This document shows, piece after piece, positions 1 through 11,035 of a DNA stretch of 64,000 nt (its first letter is position 1; each line of letters starts with the position of its first letter). Position numbers and translations under genes: made by a program. The notes under the pieces are model-generated. The model saw only the letters and a list, made by a program, of their open reading frames with translations. It did no database searches and had not been told where the DNA came from. The stretch is from Kingdonia uniflora (lineage: Eukaryota > Streptophyta > Magnoliopsida > Ranunculales > Circaeasteraceae), in assembly GCA_014058105.1 (NCBI GenBank), contig JACGCM010000440.1, forward strand, positions 1,240,001 through 1,304,000. The letters run 5' to 3'.

Positions 1-1366
1 AGAAGATACAAGTCATAACAACCAAGGTTCACTACTTTATATAGCCAAAGAAAAGATCTTTGAAAATCTAACTAGCCCCATAGATTTTGTTGAAAGATAT
101 ATTATGCCAATTTTTGGAAACAAAAATATCAGTAGAAGCCAGAAAATATTGTGACAGGTCAAACTTTCCATGCTATAAAATATCTTCTCAGATTTTATGT
201 GTACATATATAGAGTTTGCAACATACAAATCAGGCATGTCTAGCGGTAACACCTACAGGAAGATTTCAGTTACTTCCGTACGACCAGACATTTTCCAGTC
301 AGTTCAAATCAGTAGCTCCCAGACATATACATACCCTTATAACCACCCAATCATCTTAACCAATTGTTAACTTACTCTCATCAAACGACTTCTTTACATT
401 TTTGAACTTCTTTATTTTTTCAAACCTCGACTTCTACTACGCATTCCAGATATACATACTGAGATCCATACAGTTCGATTTGTCTAGCAATACTTCATGA
501 TAAACTAACGTTCCTTATACCTACATATTTAAAATTTTCTATTTTGGAATAGGAAGCTATATCTACAAATTGAGAAGTTCAAAATACAGCATCAAAATGA
601 TAGAACGAAGATATTTTATTAGTTCAAACATTTCTTACAAACTACTTTATAGATAAAAGATGTTACAGATAGCTCACTGATTACTTAACAAACTATATCA
701 AATTACAGCCACCGTGGAAGAAGATGCAAAATTGAAATAACTTCCAAACTCTGATCCCCTGCTAGAATGGGTCAGGAAATAGTGGAACTGAAAATCACCG
801 AAGAATTACGGCACTAGCAGAAGGATCTTCTTCAGGGCCAATATCTATGGTCCCTAGAAGAAAAATGTCCTTCACCACCATCTCTTCCACCATAACCCCC
901 ACCCCTCGGTGATAGAGAAAGAAGAAGGGGCCTATTTCTTAGACATGACCCACTCACCAATAGGGTACCGATAAGACTCTCTCAGACGAACGCCTACTGC
1001 TTTATCTTCAGTTGTAATAGCTTCCTCCACCAGGAGTCACAACCCATTTCAAAGCTCTGCCTCCGATGTCAACCAACACCACTCGCCCACAATGTTCTCG
1101 TATTATTAGCTGAGAGAGGGCCATTGTAGTGGCTTATTCTGCATCTCAGACTCATACTTCATCTTCGACCATCATACGGACACTCGACCTTATCAATATA
1201 GCACGTCACGCTATTGAAGACATATTATAGTTACAAAATAGTAATTACTTTTGACCTCTACATCAACAGTTCAAGTTAAACAAATGCACCATTATCAATG
1301 AAGCCATTAAAAAATAGTAAAGATTAGAATGTTACATAATCAAATCAAAGATTATCAAATACATAT
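1..1366. other. AT-rich stretch without a recognisable gene
   Basis: No gene can be supported here. The only protein-like trace is on the minus strand at about 1008-1100, an open stretch containing EHCGRVVLVDIGG and ending in a stop. It reads like a piece of a retroelement polyprotein, but I could not place it in a family. The rest is low-complexity AT-rich DNA. Confidence 0.5.
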
Positions 1367-1690
1367 TGTAATGTCCACCATTAAGGATAATAATGGTCGT
1401 CAAACGGTCATATTATAAAACCTATAAATAGGACCAGAGAATCTGAGATGGAGGACGGAGGAATGCTCACTCAAACTATATACTAAAATATTTAGAACAT
1501 CTCTTGTAATATCTAGCAGCTATTAATAAACTTTTCTCTTTCTAAATCCTCAGGAGAGTTCGTGGTTTTTAACCTATTTAAAGGTTTTCCACGCTAAACT
1601 TTGCGCTAGTATTCTTTCATTATTCATTTAGATGCTATAAATATCATTGGTGTAAAGGCTAAGTTTGAAATATGAAATTAGGCTATTACA
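1367..1690 (-). repeat. Solo or partial LTR of the Tat gypsy family
   Basis: The right half matches the inner part of the Tat-type LTRs at 27568-28167 and 63113-63729. Shared blocks are 'cgtggtttttaacctattt', a 'ggtgtaa' block, and the terminal 'attaggc/attaca' end. The sequence runs from TGTAATG to ATTACA. The left boundary is uncertain because the left half is not obviously similar and no target duplication is visible. It lies in the minus orientation relative to Tat transcription, like the solo LTR near the right edge of the window. Confidence 0.6.
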
Positions 1691-1995
1691 GTTGTGATGT
1701 GTTAAGTGATGTTCTTCTTTTAGAGCCCTCAGAATGGCAATAAGGTTTAGATGTAAAAATCATCTACATTTGCTGATTACATGGGGGTTGCCCGACAGTA
1801 TGGTATTAGGTATATAGTCTTATAGCCATCCTGATTATCGTTTAATGCATTTATCGACAATTCTCATACTTTTGTTACATTATTCACAAAGTTAAGCTAT
1901 GCTTTTTCTTATCTATACACTTTCCATGTGAAAGCAATGTAAAAGAAATTACCTCAAACAACCTTAATTAGAAAGAAGTACTAGCGGGTTGGGTT

Positions 1996-2126
1996 ACCAT
2001 TAGGCTTTTGGCCCAGTGGTGGTTATACCTCTCCACCTAGAGAGAGGTCATGGGTTCGAAACCTCATGGGGTTTGAAACTTATAGTTACAGATCCCTATA
2101 TAAAACTGACTTGCCTTATAAAAAAA
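1996..2126 (+). mobile_element. tRNA-derived SINE with perfect target duplication
   Basis: An RNA polymerase III internal promoter is visible: a box A-like TGGCCCAGTGGT at 2009-2020 and a box B GGTTCGAAACC at 2053-2063, about 33 bp apart. The body ends in a short A-run. It is flanked by the 10-bp direct repeat GGGTTGGGTT at 1986-1995 and 2127-2136. Size and layout fit a short plant SINE with a tRNA-like head. The tail carries no LINE-like homology that I can recognise. Confidence 0.75.
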
Positions 2127-2136
2127 GGGTTGGGTT

Positions 2137-5100
2137 GGGTTCAGACAACCACTCCGTCTGATTGTTTATGAGGTATTGGCTGGCTTTAGGGGATTTTAAT
2201 TGTATTCGAAACTGGGATGAACGATGTGGTGGTATGGGGCCTCATCCACGATTTATAGCAGAATTTAATGACTGCATCGATTCTTGCAGACTTCTTGAAA
2301 GTTCTTCCTCGGGTCCAAAATACTCTTGGTGCAATGGTCAATAGGGAAGAACTCGAATCATGAGAAGACTTGATAGGGCCTTATATAACAGTGCCTGGAT
2401 ATCAAAGTTTGAGGGATGGTCCTACAAGTATTTGGCTAGAGACAACTCTGATCATTCGGCTTTGGTTGGAAGTATTCAAGGAATTCTTAAACCAAGCAAC
2501 ATTCTATTTAGATTCCTAACAGGTTGGGTTTCAGACACTAGTTTCAGGGACTTAGTGGCTAACTATTATGGTAAAAGTCTCTTTGGAGATCCCTTATTTG
2601 TTCTAATGAAGAAGCCACGGAGGCTTAAAGCGTCAGTCAAGGTTTGGAGGAAAGAAAACATGGGAGGTTTGAATACTCAAATAGAGACAAGTGCAGCTAA
2701 ACTTGAGGTACTGCATGCTCAGCTAGATGACAACTACTCTAATAGCTTGATGAAGGAAGCTTCTACAAAAAAACTCCCTCTCAATAGTCTTTTAAATCTT
2801 GAAGATTCTATTTGGAGGCAGAAAGAAAAAGCTTATTGGCTGAAAAGTGGGGAGAGAAACACAAAATATTCCATGCGCTCCACAAAATTAGATCGCAAAA
2901 TTGTCTTATCACTGAAATATCCCTTGAAAATGGCTCCCTCTTATCTTGTTAGGCTGAGATTAAAGAGCACATCGTGGACTATTATACTACAAAATTTACT
3001 CATGCTCATTCAAACATCAATGCAGATCTTATTGGCCTGATCCCGACTCTTGTTTTAGCTGAGAAAAATCTATTGATTAATACTCATTCTTCTCTAGAAG
3101 AGGCTAGACTGGCTATTTTTGGTCTTAAAGGTGAGAGTAGTCCAGGTCCTGATGGATTCAGCAGGATTTTTTTCCAGTATTTATGGGATATCATTGGGAG
3201 TGATCTTAGAAGGGCATTGATTTTTTTCTTTGTCGATTCTACTATTCTAAAGGGCTTTAACTCAAACTTCTTGGTCTTAATCCCAAAAGGCAAAGATTCA
3301 TGCACAATGGGGAACTTTAGACCAATCTGCCTGAGCAATTTTGCGTTTAACGTGATTACAAAATCCTCGCTACCAGACTTAGTAAAATTGCTTCGGATAT
3401 TATTTCAGCTGAACAAAGTGGGTTTGTGTCTGGAAGATCAAATCATTCTAATATTACTCTTACCTCAGAGATGAAAAAAGAGTTGAGAACTTACCGTAAA
3501 AATGAAAATATTGGTCTCAAGATCGACATTTCACAAGCTATTGATACTGTGAGCTATCCTTTCCTTCTTCAAGTGCTTAAAAAATTGGAGTTCTCTTATC
3601 AATTCTGCAGCTGGATAAGGGTAATTCTTAACAATGCCTATATTTCAGTACTCATCAACGGTGGTCTATGTGGTGTCTTTAAACCCTCGAGAGGTCTCCG
3701 ACAGGGCTGCCCCCTCTCTCCCATCCTCTTCGCCCTTGTGGAAGATGTGTTCAGCTGAGGAATCTCATGGCTAAGGGACAAACATATACTCAAACCTATG
3801 GTTTTTTACAAGAACATACCTAGCCCATCTCATCTCTTCTTTGCGGATGACATACTCATTTTTGATAAATGAGATCTTAAGGAATCCTTATGGAAGTTTA
3901 CCAATCTTCCTCTAGCCAATGGGCTAACAAGAAAAAATGTAAAATCTTTGCTGGTTCTCTCTCTTCTTATCGATTTAAAACCATTGCTTCTCTCTTTGGT
4001 TTTGGTATGGGTATGCTTACAGAGAGCTTTCTAGGGATCCCCCTGGTGCAAAAAAGAGTTTCAAAAGCAACGGTGGCTCCTCTTATTGATAAAATCAGAT
4101 CTAGGGCAACAGGTTGGAGTAGAAAGCTGCTATCTTTCCAGAGTAGAGTAGTTCTTATACAATCCAGGCCGATTACAGCTGTAAAAGATGGCGAGAGAAT
4201 CATTAGAAATTTCTTGTAGCCTGGGGACCCCGCCAAGAAGAAGCTCCTTATAGTGAAATGGGATAAAGTCTGCAAGCATCCTAGTGAAGGGGGTATTGGT
4301 ATTCATGGACTGAGAGAAATAAATCAGGCAATGCTTATGAAGCTGGGCTGGGCCTACCTCAATGATCAAAATCCTTGGGAAAATTTTCTTAGAGCAAATT
4401 TCTTAAACAAAGAAGGATTTCCTACCCAATACAACAAAAATTATTCTATCTAGACTGGTCTGAAGGAAGCAATTGTCTCGGTTAAAGCTAACTCAAAGTG
4501 GATCATTGGCTCAGGTAAGGACATTGATTTTTGGAGAGATTACTGGGGATCAGATGTTTCTATAACTAAACTTTTTGACGTTACTCCTGATATCTGGAAG
4601 TACTGCAAAGCAAAGCTTAGCCAAATTATACATCAAAATTTTTGGGCTGCCCCTCCTGAAATTGTTGAATTCTTGGCTACACTTGGCATCGATCTTAAAA
4701 GTATTTCTCTTAACAATTCAGATAAGGATATCAGAGTATGGAAACATTGTCCCCATGGCCAATTCTCAGTGCAAAGTACCTATCACCAAATATGATCCCA
4801 CAGACTCAAAGTTTGGTGGTATAACTACACTAAAAGCAAAGCTATCCTGCCCAGAATTGCCTCTTTCACCTGGAATGTTTGTAATAACGCTCTTGCAACA
4901 AAGGATAATCTTAGTAAAAGGGGTTTAAATACTGTTTCAAGATGTTCTTTATGCAGGTACAATCTGGAGACTATGGACCATCTGTTTTGGCACTGTCCAA
5001 TGTCCATTCAGACATGGGAATGGATGGCCTCCCTGTTTCGCACTCAAGCAGGTTTTATAAATCTTACAAACTCTTTGGAATATTGCGCTCAGCTGAGTTC

Positions 5101-5640
5101 TTATCTCGCAGATATCTGGAAAGCAGCTATTCTTAATCTCATATACCTTCTTTGGCGAGCTCGAAATGACTCTTTTTTCGAGGGGATTACATTCAGCCTT
5201 AATGATATTAAAAGAAGAACCCTTGTTGTTGTTAAAGATGCTGCAGGTCTTTCTGGAAATAGTATGGCTAATAACTATTTTGAACTACAAATTGTCACAA
5301 ATTTGGGAGTTCCCACGAAAGCCAGACCCTTTCCCAAAATTTAGAGTTGTACTTGGGCTCTTCCCTGGTTTTAAGAAGTAAAAATAAACTATGGGGCTGT
5401 TGTAATTGGTTCACTGGGTAAAGCTGGAATTGGCGCAGTGGCAAGAAACCATAGTGGGGATGTCCTTGGAGTCTTCACTAAAGGGATAGGCACTAAAACT
5501 CTCTTTTTCTCAGAACGTGTAGCAATTATTGGCGCTTTGTATTGGGCAATCCAAAATAACTAGAACAATATTTAGATTGAATCTGACTCTCAAACAGCTA
5601 TCATAGATTTTGCAAAGAATCAAGTTCCCTGTCCACAAAG
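2137..5640 (+). pseudogene. L1-type LINE ORF2 remnant (endonuclease, RT, zinc finger, RNase H)
   Basis: Domains appear in the order expected of a plant L1 LINE, spread over several frames. The end of an EEP endonuclease has LGDFN at about 2188 and SDHSAL at about 2449. Reverse transcriptase follows, with SPGPDGF near 3140, a PIC block near 3315, LRQGCPLSP at about 3697 and the catalytic FADD motif at about 3841. An RT-linked zinc finger (CSLCRYN...HLFWHC) lies near 4945-4995. A C-terminal RNase H with GAVVIG...GIGAVARN lies at 5390-5640. The 5' part, including ORF1 and most of the endonuclease, is missing. Internal stops and frameshifts break it, for example the stop at about 2341. It is inactive. 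Confidence 0.88.
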
Positions 5641-8032
5641 AGCAAGATAGAATAGAATGAAGACTTTATTTGAGAAACTCATATTTTCTCACTACTGGAA
5701 AGTGGTAAATTTGTCAGCCTCCCAAGTCTCTAAGAGGGAGCTCTTAATCTCTGATGGCAATATGGAAAGCTTCCAAAGCAGACCAAACTTCTTAACAAAA
5801 GTGGAAGAACCTTTTGTATGCTATTTTAGATTCTCTAAAGTTTATAGACTCTCTTATATACTTCTTGGGTTCTTTGGGCTTGGCCTTGCCTTCCCTCAAT
5901 TGTAACTTTCTATCAATTTAATCTTACTTTATGCAAAACAAAAAGCAAAAAACACCAATTCCTTCGATTTCTAATTTCTGGGTCGATCAAGTAGATTTAG
6001 GCATTTCTACTTGTTTCTAAAAAGATATATTGAGTAGATGGTTTGATGTAAGAAGTAATCTCTTTAAGGCTTTCACTGAAAGAAAATAATGTGAAGGGTT
6101 ATGAATCAAACGGCTTCATCTAGTAAGCTTGAGTGGAAAATATTTATTTTCTTTTTTGGGATAACCAGTTAGATGTGTTTGTATTAGTGACCGAAGTTTT
6201 TTTTTTACAGATTATTTGGAATATAAGTGGTTTGGACTTAATTTGCCACTTGAAATTGGTTATTGTTTCGATTATGTTGTATTGTTAGATTGCCAACCTA
6301 CAGGGAACCTTGAAAATTCGCGAATGTTTTTTGTCAATTAATATAAGGTAATCGACAATTCAGAGACATTCTACTAGGTAATTTTGGTCGGGATGTGCAT
6401 TAATCGATAATAAGTACATACCCATGCTTATATAGTATTCTTGATAACATTAAGCATTCGACAATTTAAGTGTCATAAATACAATTTATCAACATTATAA
6501 TGGATACAAACTAACAGTTCTATACCATCATAATGCATAAACTGAGAAGGGAAACGTGGTTACAATACCATATAGGAGTTGTTCAAATAGTTTCTGAATA
6601 TCTCAATAATGAAAGGGATCTCATAATGAAATACATAGATCTTAAAGCAAAAAAATAAATCCAAATGCAACATATCTCTTTCTGATTTCCCTAGATGTTG
6701 TGGTTGTCTTGCAATGGTTGGACCCATTTAAAAATTCTTAGGGATCTTAAATTCTAAACCCCATTGCCATGCGAGGGTTATGAAAGAACAGAACATAACT
6801 TAATGCGACATAAAAAATTATAAAGCAAACAAAAATTAATTTATAATTGATTTATAATTGTCGATGTGCTACATAGAGAACAATTTATTATCGATCACTA
6901 GTGCAATCAACAATTTATTGTCCATGTCCCATATAATCCATAAATGATTATTACAAACGTGACTATTACAACCACCAATAGATTCTGATTGTCTACCATG
7001 TCATTATCCTTCCCAATCAACTCAATATGTGGTTCTTTAGAAGTTTATATTCCTTCAATCGCGTTCTTTCTTTTTTTAGGCCTTTGTGTTGGTTTGTTGA
7101 AGTTAGGGTGTCCTGGATCTTGTCGTTCTACCTCGCACTTCTTCCTTGTCGAGGTTGTTTGAGGTATCTTCTTTTCCATTGTTTATCTCTAAAAAATATT
7201 ATATGTCAGAAAAATTTGAACTTAATGCTGTGAACATTACAATTAAAGTGTAAGAATTGTCGATTAATCCATTACACGACAATTTGGCATCTTCATACAT
7301 ATTGTATACCCAATACCATATTATCAATCATGACATGTATTTGACAAAAATAGATGTTTAACATTGGAATCTATGAGTAATCAACATAAAGCATGGCATA
7401 AAGGGAAGCATATAGTTCACAAAAGTAGATGTTTTACATTTAAGATATGGATTATGAACTGCACCAAATAACCATAGTTTACATACTGGGAGGGAACATT
7501 GAAAAGAAGATAAATAATTAGGTCTGGGTCACAACAATCTATAATATTGTCGACTACCCTATTAAGCGATAATTACATATGAGATTCCTTGTGGTTAAAT
7601 TTTCAATAATGTAAAAAGTACCCCAATTATTTCTGTATTTTCAAGGGAATCAGCGAGTGGGAAACATCTTCCCCACACCATATGGGATCCCGCTCTCCAT
7701 TGCAGATTCCCTAACAATGAACAAGATTCAACATTCAAGGGATCCTAACATATTACAAACAAGATTCAACATAAAACTACCCACTTACAACATATAAAAC
7801 AAACCAAGAACAACAAACCCTTAAAAAAAGGGTTTTGTGATTACCTGACTGGTTGCTATGATATGAGACTCAAACTCATAAGAGAAGCCCATAAATCGTT
7901 ACCTTTGATGAACCCAAAACTCCAAATTACTCCTTCAACAACAATTACAGAGAGAGAATGGGAGTCTGTCGGTTTATTTTTGATCTAAAGACCACATTCC
8001 CCCTTCTGATTATGTATTTCCAACTATAAAGC
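5641..8032. other. Intergenic AT-rich DNA, no gene recognised
   Basis: No credible coding region. The motif CGACAATT and its complement recur at irregular spacing between about 6350 and 7560, for example near 6352, 6467, 6858, 7257 and 7280. That suggests decayed repeat DNA of one family, but I found no clear terminal repeats or target duplications. Confidence 0.4.
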
Positions 8033-8130
8033 CCTAATGAGAGAGAATGGTTCAAAGAGAGAGAGAGAGGGAGATAGAGGGAGAAAGAGGGAGTGTGAGA
8101 GACTATTAGTGAGAGAGAGGGAGTTCTCAA
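8033..8130. repeat. GA-rich simple sequence
   Basis: An interrupted purine tract built from GAGA and GGGAGA units. It is open in several frames on the minus strand, giving Ser/Leu-rich peptides that should not be taken as genes. Confidence 0.8.
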
Positions 8131-8348
8131 AAGTTAAACTAGGAAAATAATAGAAAGGAGAGTGGGAATTAGGGACCACGTGAGAAGAGTGGCACTTCAT
8201 AAGAGAGAGGGAGAGATGACTCCACATTATTACCACAATACCACCTCATTTCCTCTATAGGAAAAGCTCAATTTATTAGATGAGTGGCTCTCCTTTAGGG
8301 TCTGCTTAGGGTTTCCTTTCCTAGGGTCCTCGAATCCGTTCCCAAGAA

Positions 8349-8475
8349 CAAAGGCTCAAAGACAAAAAGTTTTTATAAAGAGGTTTTTGAAGAAACAAGG
8401 ACTAAGAGATTATGGGTTCAAACCCAAGTAAATATTTTATTTTGAAATACATTTTATAGTTTTGTAAAAAACCAT
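8349..8475. repeat. Dispersed repeat, copy 1 (partner at 30225-30345)
   Basis: About 125 bp that closely match 30225-30345 in the same orientation. Shared blocks include 'ataaagaggtttttgaag', 'aaacaagga', a box B-like 'gggttcaaa', and 'gaaatacattttat'. The two copies lie on either side of the nested copia block (8970-29251). They could be two SINE-like insertions or parts of the copia LTRs. I found no TG...CA ends to decide. Confidence 0.6.
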
Positions 8476-8969
8476 CAATCCCCCTCTATAAAATTAAAAA
8501 TTTGTCAAGAAAAAATAAAACAGTTTCTATATATAAAACTATGCTTAGGTAAATGTGTCATAAGACTTGAACCTTTACGCAGTGGACAATCCCTAATGTA
8601 CAACCACACACATAATTATCAATTGCATGTTCTTAAAATCTAATACATTACGTTCATGTACTTAATTCCAGTATAAGTGAAGGCTCAAAAGAATTAACTC
8701 AATTCTCATAGGAAGCGGTATCACTTTCACAATCACCTTGGTGAGTCTATAAAGAGTGTTCTTCTAGATAGACACCCCACTCAAAGAATGTGATATAAAA
8801 CTCATTAAGAGTTTAGAAAAAACTTAGCCTTACTCTCGCTTCAAGATATTATGCATATATACATTCATGTACACCGGGATGAACTTTGGAGTAACAAACT
8901 CCTTAGTTGCATGATCCTATATCATAGTGACTTGTTTTTCCCATTGAACCTATTTCTTGGGATCTTCAA

Positions 8970-10657
8970 TTATTTAGGTTGGGTTCCTACCACGTGTGAT
9001 TCTATAATAGGCTTTAGTCCTATCCCTAAAGATGTGTTCCTAACTTTGTCAAGAGACAGTCCTCTCACCAAAGGATCTGCCAAGTTATTTTCAAATCTTA
9101 TAAAATCTACCGTAACTGTACTAGATGTGAGAAATCCACTCATCATACTGTGCTTGCGATGTATCGCTAACTTCTTATCATTATAGTAATTATTCCGTAC
9201 TCTGGCTATCGTAGTAGTACTATCCAAGTAGATCAAGATCAGCGGTATAAGCCTACTCCATAAAGGATTATAAGATAAGAATTCTTTCAACCAGCTTACC
9301 TTTTCACTAGCTGTAGCTAGTACCACTAGCTCAACACCATAGTCGACTCAGCTAAAATTGTTTGTTTTTTGGATTGCCAAGAAACTGCTCCTCCAACTAC
9401 TAAACACGTATCCACTGGAGGCTTTGGAATCATCTGAAAATAAGTTCCAATCTGTATCACTATATCCATCAAGTACCGCAGGAAACCTCTAATAGTATAA
9501 ACCCAAGTTCATGGTCCTTTTTAGGTACCACATAACTCGATCAATAATACTACAGTGTGCTAAACTTGGTTTACTTGTAAATCTACATAGAAATCATACA
9601 ATATAAGCTATATCGGGTTTAGTACAGTTCGTAGCATAGCGAAGGCTACTAATAATACTTGCGTATTCTTTCTTTCCAACTGTATCTCCCATATTCTTTA
9701 AAATTTTAACTTGTGGATCATAAGGAGTACAAACAGGTATATGGTCAAAATATTTATACATCTTCAAGATCTTCTCAATATAATGTGATTGATCAAGAGT
9801 AAATCCAGTGTCTATGCGTGTGATCTTTATGCCTAAAATTATACTAGCCTCGCCTAGGTCCTTCATATCAAAGTTATCATTAAGCATACTTTTGGTCTCT
9901 AAAATAATATCAAGGTTAGAGCCAATGATAAGAAGATTATCAATATATAGACCAATCATTATACAACTTTCACCAAATATTTTGTAATATAGACATTTAT
10001 CAACAACGTTAATCTTAAAACAATTTAAAAGAAGTAATTGGTCGATCCTGTCGTGCCACTGTTTTGGAGCTTGCTTTAGACCGTATAAGGTCTTGTTTAG
10101 CTTGTAAACTTTGTGTTTCTTACCGGGTATCACTAAACCTTACTGCTGATCCATATATAATTCCTCTTCAAGCTCTCCATTTAAAACTGTGGTTTTTACA
10201 TTCATTTGGTGAATAATCAAATTGTGCATGGCAGCAACGACTAATAATACTCTAATGGTTGTCACACGAGTAACTTGGGAATATTTGTCAAAGAAATTAA
10301 TATTTTCTTTTTGCACATATCCCTTTGCTACAAGTCTTGCCTTATATTTATCTATAGTACCATCTGATTTAAGTTTTGTCTTTAAGATCCATTTATACCC
10401 TATAGAATGACTGCCAGGAGGTAAGTTAACTAGTTTCTAAGTTTTATTTATGGAAAGAGAATTAATCTCATCATTAAATGGCTCCTTGCCATAAATCAGC
10501 GTCACTCAAGGTCAAAACTTCCCTGATAGTATTTAGGTCAGATTCTAAGGTTTGTACAACATAATCATTACCAAAATCCTTAGAAATCCTAAGGCGTTTA
10601 CCTCTGCGGAGTTCAGGGTATGTATTATGAGAATCAACAACTCTAGGAACTTTTACT
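8970..10657 (-). pseudogene. Ty1/copia pol 3' part: reverse transcriptase and RNase H
   Basis: Read on the minus strand. Near 10500-10650 there is the usual lead-in to copia RT (RRGKRLRISKDFG...DADLWQ). RT proper follows at 10450-9594 with LNKTLYGLKQAPKQWH, and the catalytic box reads LYIDNLL instead of Y-V-D-D, so the second Asp is lost. The RNase H end is at 9326-8970 with DSTTTIARV, RRKHS-like and NNLADPLVRGLS motifs. Stops and frameshifts occur. The integrase normally found upstream is missing where the chimeric insertion at 10658-13834 sits. This belongs to the same element as 13835-14029 and 28168-29251. Confidence 0.88.
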
Positions 10658-11030
10658 TGAGGTTAATCCACAATCGAATTATAGATCACCTATAACAAAG
10701 AATAACAATTTGGCGGGAAAATTTACCAATAAGAGCTTCAATTGCTCAATAGATTAATTTTAATTAAATTCCCCTTTCAAACCCTAAGTCAAGATTACAA
10801 AACTTGGATCAATTCATCTTGCCTAGCCTTGCTCTTTTTTGAAGGTTACAAGTTTCTAGTTACAAAATATGACAATTATTCCCTTAAACGTTTAAAAATA
10901 TGAAGGAATTGCGATAGTCATTAGAACGAACTCATGGGTCGTTCGAATGACTAACTCAATTAAGCGTGAAAATTGAGGTAGACATAACTGGTATTCTAGG
11001 AACCCAAATCGTTCGAACGACTCCAAATAT
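10658..11030. repeat. LTR-like repeat, left copy (L)
   Basis: Begins TGAGGTTAATCCACAATC and shares with 13236-13834 the 'ccacaatc' head, the block 'aagagcttcaattgctcaa', an 'aaaccctaag' block and TCGTTCGAACGA palindromes (11009-11021 and a variant at 10938-10951). It separates copia RT on its left from the Tat-derived segment on its right. It is shorter and more diverged than the right copy. No target duplication is visible, so LTR status is inferred. Confidence 0.55.
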
Positions 11031-11035
11031 CATTT

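Noticed and set aside
1986..2140. GGGTTGGGTTGGGTT as interstitial telomere sequence
   Set aside because: The plant telomere unit is TTTAGGG. The repeat is better explained as the target duplication of the SINE plus one extra unit.
7027..7233. 68-residue hydrophobic frame as a small membrane protein gene
   Set aside because: AT-rich Phe/Leu/Ser composition expected by chance, no promoter or conserved motif.
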